From an uncultured Clostridia bacterium (GTDB taxonomy: Bacteria; Bacillota; Clostridia; Christensenellales; CAG-314), in contig CAKRAM010000057.1 of NCBI GenBank assembly GCA_934294965.1, positions 1 through 35,706 on the forward strand: a stretch of DNA of 35,706 nucleotides, in the 5' to 3' direction. The position numbers were made by a program, and so were the translations under genes. Positions 32,101-35,706 of this stretch are shown piece after piece. The notes under the pieces are model-generated. The model ran no database searches and was not told the origin of the DNA. It saw only the letters and a program-made list of their open reading frames with translations. Each line of letters starts with the position of its first letter. Positions within the stretch are counted from its first letter, which is position 1.

Positions 32101-32895
32101 ACCGCTGCTAAGCCCGTAACGGCTGTCAGCCTCAAACAAGCGTTGGAAACCGCTGCAGCAGCAGAAGGTCACACGACCACGGTAGAATGTATCGAAGCAG
32201 TCGTAGCGGCTCACGGTTCCTCTAACAATAGCGTTGCTAACGGCGCTCGTGGTCTTGTTTTGACCGACGGAACGTTCACCGCTTGGATGGACGGAAACGA
32301 TGGCGATATTGTTACGGTTGCAGGCGTGGAAGTTAAATCCGGCGACAAGGTAAGAATCGAAAACGCAACGGTAACCTACGAAGAAGGCGTCAAGAGCGTC
32401 ATCTCCGGCGAACTTAAGGCTATCGTTTCTTCCGACAACGCAATCGACTACACCAACCTTAAGGTTGTAACCGTAAGCAACGAAGAAGAAATGGTTGCTT
32501 GGGCAGCAACCGGTCTTCACCAAGGCATCGCGGTTAAATTTACCGGCAACTTCTTCATGATCGGAACTTCCAAGGGCACAGAAACCGGTAACCGTTTGCA
32601 ACTGAACTACAAAGGTAGCAGTGTAACGAAAAGCGCAGACGCACGTTACGACTTTGCCGGAGAAGAAAAGCCTTCCAAGACAGTTGCTCTTCACTTGCAA
32701 GGTAACGCTCGTTTGCTCGGCGCAGAGTGGTATGCTCCTTTGGGAATTGTATTCGACAAAGAAACAGGTACCGGCAGCGGACACAACTTCGCTTGCACCG
32801 GAACAATCACTGCAGTTGCAGGTGAATACGGCAACACAATCGCCGGCTTCACGATTATCGACAAAGCATCCTTCAGCCTTGCATTGGCAGCCTAG
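29167..32895 (+). CDS. 1242-aa lipoprotein of alternating OB-fold and Ig-like domains
   Basis: This very large secreted protein has a lipobox at Cys18 (LTAC) or Cys23 (IAC) and a Pro/Thr linker. By internal similarity I read the order as a thrice-repeated block of two OB-fold-like beta domains plus one bacterial Ig-like domain, ending in two more OB folds. Approximate residues: OB 40-115, OB 128-207, Ig 210-300; OB 305-395, OB 410-542, Ig 545-627; OB 630-730, OB 748-890, Ig 893-980; OB 984-1100, OB 1110-1242. Ig cores show paired patterns such as TVTWASDK and EITWTANL followed by TVTEDTxxxLTA-like strands. There is no nuclease, sortase or S-layer domain. Function is unknown; binding of a surface polymer is the simplest guess. 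TTTAGGAGG precedes the ATG. It ends the operon-like run. Confidence 0.72.
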   Translation: MKKTLVLVLVLIMALTACLAIACKPEKKPDPPTPTPSTATIKSVIADGKNNVKATVSGVVFAKSAEGYFIYDEVGMYVLGTTTAAIGDKVEVAGTVMKSGSRFFIKNATVTTKATAQTLPTATAMELSALAVLATDSANYAKLVTVTGIVEKAANGYKLVEGKSSVYLDASSTNAVKEFEGKKVTCQVVTYDHKTDGWTVVVASDITAAKVDIDEVKASIFAKSAPETEVYGVLELVTSDANNPSVVFEWSVVSGEGVTIANNVATISEAITADSAVVLQLKITAEGKSATQTYPITVKPVKTVALKDLATATIEAGAKIRTEGLVIACGTDNYDPVNVYTIIADVESKTIVAVVGSVGDVKVGDKISVVSEYADSDWGSVNTKVLTNVIGSKVVSGGNTVDFEALAPTTLETAEQYSAFYNKGNLNLIKLVKVVDPYLIYSGNTTYNFLRFGASADTAKNGVATSADQTNLKNNVFCMKLSNFNAENGLANWESSLNVPLLNDGAVQYSGLTFYAVSLLGIKGNNESWQFLIPNVQAIKMDLVAGAEKAIKAAIPAEISAAEAGKIALPTTLPLVGTVTWASDKADKLDAQGNYTAVTEDTEVKLTATFTVSGATHTVEVVVKLVNKVKKISTVTEVAALEAGTEVDSMRGVVIGITPGHSGSGDALGLVVSDGTTVVTLSGNGNMTVNKYVISIGETPVEIGDIVVIDKVTANGSVVTLSNTSVVTVEGKQSDLSSTWFKAEAATVIDSEEDLAALAATLSNSSSQGRDYKLIKLVGTAEAPLSIGARNSSYYINFYYNQPEYMNSGNTKVYPGWHSNSIVWGMGAEWAIENTPITEVGTGTYGTKADKSDVHRFIGEVYAIFEYTGSATYPFAYFSFIGAGLNLTPLSAQATAKAELDAAMAEINGASFSGYEAGTVTLPQSVGEYEITWTANLPAVFDVATGAYTKVTEDTTIELTAKITVDGQEVTATYSILLTAAKPVTAVSLKQALETAAAAEGHTTTVECIEAVVAAHGSSNNSVANGARGLVLTDGTFTAWMDGNDGDIVTVAGVEVKSGDKVRIENATVTYEEGVKSVISGELKAIVSSDNAIDYTNLKVVTVSNEEEMVAWAATGLHQGIAVKFTGNFFMIGTSKGTETGNRLQLNYKGSSVTKSADARYDFAGEEKPSKTVALHLQGNARLLGAEWYAPLGIVFDKETGTGSGHNFACTGTITAVAGEYGNTIAGFTIIDKASFSLALAA

Positions 32896-32905
32896 TTGTC
32901 TAAAA

Positions 32906-32926
32906 TCGTAAACCGAGTGTTTACGA
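32906..32926 (+). repeat. Hairpin after the giant lipoprotein gene
   Basis: TCGTAAAC (32906-32913) pairs with GTTTACGA (32919-32926), loop 5 nt. It is the first of two tandem hairpins behind the stop codon at 32895. Confidence 0.45.
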
Positions 32927-32944
32927 CTCCAAACCAAATTCGGT

Positions 32945-32971
32945 GCGGAGCCACCCAAGCGGTGGCTCCGC
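32945..32971 (+). terminator. Strong GC hairpin ending the surface-protein run
   Basis: GCGGAGCCACC (32945-32955) pairs perfectly with GGTGGCTCCGC (32961-32971), loop 5 nt. Imperfect flanking pairing of CCAAATTCG with CGATTTGG extends the stem. There is no real U-tract, only TATCGATTTGG, so it may block 3' exonucleases or terminate inefficiently. Confidence 0.55.
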
Positions 32972-33029
32972 TATCGATTTGGAAATTCAATAATCCTGCC
33001 GCATTTGCGTAAAGTTCTTATGCGGTGAT

Positions 33030-33115
33030 TGCGTTAAACGCATTCATGATTGTTTGTGCCGTGTTTAGTCAGTTTACGCATGCTTTCGGCTTGCGATAAC
33101 ATTGCGGCGTAAACT
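33030..33115 (+). promoter_or_regulatory. Inverted repeats upstream of murI
   Basis: TGCGTT-A-AACGCA forms a palindrome at 33030-33042. AGTTTACGC (33071-33079) and GCGTAAACT (33107-33115) form a 9-bp inverted repeat 27 nt apart. A weak -35/-10 pair (TTGCGG 33103, TACAAA 33127) overlaps the right arm, so a regulator could bind here. It could equally be a structured 5' region. No gene lies in 32896-33178. Confidence 0.3.
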
Positions 33116-33178
33116 AAAACAAATCGTACAAAAGTACAAAATTACAGCCGTCATTGCGGCAAAAAATCAAGGTGTATT

Positions 33179-33973
33179 ATGTCTAAAAAAAACATGCCGA
33201 TCGGCGTATTCGATTCCGGTATCGGCGGATTGACCGTATTGGAAAAACTTATTGAATTGTTTCCCCACGAAAACTTCGTCTATGTTGCCGATCAGGGACA
33301 TTGCCCCTACGGAACAAAAACCGCCGAACAAGTCGGCGAAAGAGTGGCAAAAGTCACAAAATTTTTAACAGAAGAACACAACGCCAAAGCAGTGGTGATT
33401 GCCTGCAACACGGCGTCGCTGCGTATCGACTATGCAAAAAAGGTTACGTTCGTGCCTGTTATCAGCGTAATAGAGCCGACCTGTCAAAAGGCTGTAAGTT
33501 TGACCAAAAACGGCAAAATTATCGTTTTGGCAACAATCGCAACAATTAACAGCGGCACATATCAACGTCTCATCGAGCAACAAGGCAAAACACCCGTTCC
33601 TCTTGCCTGCAGCGAATTTGTCGATTTTGTGGAACATCACGACCTGACCGATCCCCTCGGACAGCAAATCGTAACGGAAAAACTCAATCAAATAAAGGAC
33701 TGCGGCGCAGATACGCTCATTCACGGTTGCACGCATTTCAGTTTGCTTCAACCGCAAATGGAAAACGTTCTGGGCAAAATCAACTACGTCGCTTGCGGTC
33801 TTCCCACAGGAAACCGTCTTGCGGAAATTTTGGCGCAAAACAACTTGCTTTCGACCTCTACGGAAAGTGGCTCCGTACAGATATTCACAACCGGTTCGGT
33901 AGACAATGCGCTTGCCACAATGAAGTGGTTTACCGCACCTCACAGCCCGGTAGTTCATACCGACATCGACTAA
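33179..33973 (+). CDS. murI: Glutamate racemase
   Basis: This enzyme interconverts L- and D-glutamate without cofactor; it normally supplies D-Glu for peptidoglycan. The 264-aa cytosolic protein has all key residues: Asp12/Ser13 in VFDSGIGGL, PYG at 43-45, the first catalytic cysteine Cys76 in ACNTAS, and the second, Cys184, in HGCTHF. AAGGTG lies before the ATG. The gene is followed 16 nt later by the mesaconase-type hydratase, so they are probably one operon. That linkage suggests a catabolic use as well, turning D-glutamate from poly-gamma-glutamate or cell wall into L-glutamate for the mutase. If the genome has no other racemase it must also serve the cell wall. Confidence 0.94.
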   Translation: MSKKNMPIGVFDSGIGGLTVLEKLIELFPHENFVYVADQGHCPYGTKTAEQVGERVAKVTKFLTEEHNAKAVVIACNTASLRIDYAKKVTFVPVISVIEPTCQKAVSLTKNGKIIVLATIATINSGTYQRLIEQQGKTPVPLACSEFVDFVEHHDLTDPLGQQIVTEKLNQIKDCGADTLIHGCTHFSLLQPQMENVLGKINYVACGLPTGNRLAEILAQNNLLSTSTESGSVQIFTTGSVDNALATMKWFTAPHSPVVHTDID

Positions 33974-33989
33974 CAGGAGAATTTTAGCA

Positions 33990-34829
33990 ATGAGAGAAAT
34001 CAATCTTGCCGACGTAACGGCAAAAATCAAGGAAATGTTCATCGACGCTTGTCAAAACATTCCGGAAAACGTTCTTTGCACAATCAAGCAGGCCAAGGAA
34101 GACGAACAATCTCCTTTGGGACGCGAAGTGCTGGACAAAATTATCGAAAACGATCTTCTTGCTCGCAACAAGCAACTGCCCATCTGCCAAGATACGGGCG
34201 TAGCCGTGGTTCAACTTACCATCGGTTCGGAAGTTACTTTCAAGGGCGATATCTACGAAGCAATAAACGAAGGCGTTCGTCAAGCCTACACCGAAGGTTA
34301 TTTGCGTAAGTCGGTTGTTCGTCATCCTTTTGATCGCGTCAACACCAAGGACAACACTCCGGCAATCGTTCACGTAAAACTGGTTCCCGGCGACGAATTT
34401 CGCATTGACGTTGCTCCCAAGGGCGGCGGAAGCGAAAATATGAGCGTTGTAAAAATGCTTATCCCTGCCGACGGTGTGGAAGGCATCAAAAAACTTGTGT
34501 TGGATACCGTATACAACGCGGGCGGCAAACCCTGTCCGCCGGTTATCGTCGGTATCGGCATCGGAGGCAACTTCGAAAAATCCGCTCTCATGGCAAAGGA
34601 AGCGTTGTTCCGCGAAATCGATGACGTTTCTCCCGATCCGATTGCGGCAAAATTGGAAGCCGAACTTCTGGAAGAAATCAACAAGTTGGGTATCGGACCT
34701 ATGGGCTACGGCGGAACAAAAACCTGCCTTGCCGTAAAGGTTAATTGTCATCCTTGCCACATTGCCAGCCTTCCCGTTGCTATCAACATTCAATGCCATG
34801 CGGCACGCCACAAGTCGTGCAAACTGTAG
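33990..34829 (+). CDS. Class I hydratase alpha subunit (mesaconase/fumarase type)
   Basis: This 279-aa alpha subunit belongs to the two-subunit iron-sulfur class I fumarase/tartrate dehydratase family. The [4Fe-4S] ligands are expected at Cys66 (PICQDTG), Cys182 (PCPPVIVG) and Cys269 (IQCHAARH). The substrate blocks GGGSENMSV and GPMGYGGTKT are present. Clostridial mesaconase, which hydrates mesaconate to citramalate, is from this family and also acts on fumarate. It is the one step missing from the glmS-cit cluster, so I favour mesaconase, without excluding fumarase or both. AGGAGA lies before the ATG; the beta subunit follows 13 nt after its stop. Confidence 0.92.
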   Translation: MREINLADVTAKIKEMFIDACQNIPENVLCTIKQAKEDEQSPLGREVLDKIIENDLLARNKQLPICQDTGVAVVQLTIGSEVTFKGDIYEAINEGVRQAYTEGYLRKSVVRHPFDRVNTKDNTPAIVHVKLVPGDEFRIDVAPKGGGSENMSVVKMLIPADGVEGIKKLVLDTVYNAGGKPCPPVIVGIGIGGNFEKSALMAKEALFREIDDVSPDPIAAKLEAELLEEINKLGIGPMGYGGTKTCLAVKVNCHPCHIASLPVAINIQCHAARHKSCKL

Positions 34830-34842
34830 GAGGTAACGCACA

Positions 34843-35391
34843 ATGATAAAAATTCAATCTCCGGTCGATCCGGAACAAATCAAAAGCCTTCGCGCAGGCG
34901 ACACAGTGCTTATTTCCGGCGTAATCTACACCGGTCGTGACGCTGCTCACAAGCGTTTGTGCGAACTTCTTCAAAAGGGAGAACCCCTTCCCATCGACGT
35001 CAATAACGGCATTATCTACTACGTCGGTCCCACACCGGCAAAACCGGGCAGAGCAATCGGCTCGGCAGGTCCCACTTCCAGTTATCGTATGGATCCCTAT
35101 TCCGAACCGCTTATGCAACAAGGACTTAAAGTTATGATCGGCAAGGGTTCGCGCAGTAAGGAATACAAACAACAACTCCAAAAGTACGGTGCGGTTTACC
35201 TCACGGCGGTTGGCGGTGCTGCCGCTTCCATCAGCGAAACCATCAAAACTTGCAAAGTGGTAACCTACGAAGACCTCGGCGCGGAAGCAATTCACCGTTT
35301 GGAAGTTGAAAATTTCTATGCAATCGTAACTTACGACAGCGTAGGCAACGACCTCTATGAACAAGGCGTTGAAAAATATCACAAGGACTAA
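34843..35391 (+). CDS. Class I hydratase beta subunit (mesaconase/fumarase type)
   Basis: This 182-aa beta subunit completes the class I hydratase. Family features are YTGRDAAHKRL at 29-39, YYVGPTPA near 59-66, GSAGPTSSYRMDPY at 73-86 and GKGSRS at 100-105, with the later GAVYLTAVGGAAA block. GTAGGAGG lies before the ATG. With the alpha subunit it would hydrate mesaconate to (S)-citramalate, the substrate of the lyase encoded by citDEF. The operon ends with the terminator at 35422-35452. Fumarase remains an alternative; sequence motifs do not separate the two activities. Confidence 0.92.
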   Translation: MIKIQSPVDPEQIKSLRAGDTVLISGVIYTGRDAAHKRLCELLQKGEPLPIDVNNGIIYYVGPTPAKPGRAIGSAGPTSSYRMDPYSEPLMQQGLKVMIGKGSRSKEYKQQLQKYGAVYLTAVGGAAASISETIKTCKVVTYEDLGAEAIHRLEVENFYAIVTYDSVGNDLYEQGVEKYHKD

Positions 35392-35421
35392 TTGTACATA
35401 AGTCAGTAAATGCAAAAATCA

Positions 35422-35460
35422 CGCCGCACAAGTGCCGTTTGGCTGTGCGGCGAATTTTGT
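35422..35460 (+). terminator. Intrinsic terminator after the hydratase genes
   Basis: CGCCGCACA (35422-35430) pairs with TGTGCGGCG (35444-35452), with an inner GCC/GGC stem, followed by AATTTTGTATT. Read on the - strand it is followed by TGATTTTTG, so it may act in both directions. Confidence 0.6.
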
Positions 35461-35475
35461 ATTACGGGCAAATGC

Positions 35476-35505
35476 TTGACAAATTTTAGATATAAATGCA
35501 AAATA
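35476..35505 (+). promoter_or_regulatory. Candidate promoter for the right-edge lipoprotein
   Basis: A perfect TTGACA (35476-35481) is followed after 17-18 nt by an imperfect -10 (CAAAAT/AAAATA at 35499-35505). A better-looking TATAGT at 35504-35509 is spaced 22 nt, which is too far. A leader hairpin, CACTGCC (35533-35539)/GGCAGTG (35550-35556), lies between it and the gene. Confidence 0.4.
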
Positions 35506-35596
35506 TAGTTTGGGATGTGCAATGTTTTTTGCCACTGCCAAGTTGCTTCGGCAGTGATGAAAAATTTTGCATATAAGATTCAAAAGGGAGTGTAAC

Positions 35597-35706
35597 GTGA
35601 CAAAAACGGCAAAAATATCACAATTGGTTATTGTTTTGTTGATTGCAATTTGGGCGGTCAACTGTTTTGTCGCGTGCAATCCCGAAGAAACCGTAAACAC
35701 CAACCC
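35597..35706 (+). CDS. Start of a lipoprotein gene, cut by the window end
   Basis: A GTG at 35597 follows AAAAGGGAG (35583-35590) and opens a frame that runs off the window after 36 codons. The residues visible are a basic start, a hydrophobic segment and the lipobox FVAC (Cys at about residue 27), then an acidic/polar stretch. This is a lipoprotein signal peptide like the others here. Nothing can be said about the mature protein. Confidence 0.7.
   Translation, partial: MTKTAKISQLVIVLLIAIWAVNCFVACNPEETVNTN

Noticed and set aside
29167..32895. Extracellular nuclease, since OB/Ig arrays are often joined to endonuclease domains
   Set aside because: I find no endonuclease/exonuclease/phosphatase catalytic motif anywhere in the 1242 residues.
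31465..32958. 497-aa antisense frame over the giant lipoprotein
   Set aside because: Cys/Gly-rich translation without domain; starts inside the hairpin region after the gene.

Overview
The window looks like a chromosome segment of a spore-forming, anaerobic Bacillota of the class Clostridia, most likely a gut or fermentative lineage. The evidence is the spore genes (SPOCS/LysM protein, SleB, YpeB), a Veg homologue next to ispE, strong AGGAGG-type ribosome binding sites, many diacylglyceryl-lipoproteins and a clostridial glutamate fermentation pathway. Every gene except the tldD/pmbA pair reads on the + strand. I see no transposase, phage gene, CRISPR array, tRNA or rRNA.

Layout. (1) 1-2880: a possible small-RNA unit at the left edge, then a divergent tldD-pmbA protease pair on the - strand. 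(2) 3085-9709: housekeeping and sporulation genes: aldose 1-epimerase, Veg, a SPOCS/LysM spore-coat-type protein with a sigma-E-like promoter, ispE with a promoter so close that its mRNA would be leaderless, and sleB-ypeB behind a very good sigma-G-like promoter. (3) 10006-19762: the methylaspartate pathway: glutamate mutase (glmS, glmL, glmE), methylaspartate ammonia-lyase, then citramalate/citrate-lyase-type genes citD, citE, citF, citC (interrupted by an in-frame TAA) and a citX-citG fusion. (4) 19775-32895: an envelope and uptake module: two tandem lipoprotein gamma-glutamyltranspeptidases, a DctM-like permease with a 54-aa membrane protein, a membrane-anchored and a lipid-anchored zinc carboxypeptidase/AstE-type hydrolase, a DUF6305-like lipoprotein and a 1242-aa OB-fold/Ig-like repeat lipoprotein. 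(5) 33179-35391: glutamate racemase followed 16 nt later by a two-subunit class I hydratase, the expected mesaconase. (6) The right edge cuts the start of another lipoprotein.

How it may fit together. The known pathway is L-glutamate -> 3-methylaspartate -> mesaconate -> citramalate -> acetate + pyruvate, and all enzyme steps are encoded here. My inference is that the surface GGTs and metallohydrolases release glutamate from gamma-glutamyl or N-acyl-glutamate compounds (gamma-glutamyl peptides, glutathione, folyl-polyglutamate, poly-gamma-glutamate or peptidoglycan fragments). The DctM-like permease would import it, the racemase would convert D-glutamate to the L form, and the mutase branch would ferment it. 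The linkage of harvest, uptake, racemisation and fermentation in one 25-kb stretch is the most interesting feature of the window. The substrate is not proven by sequence alone.
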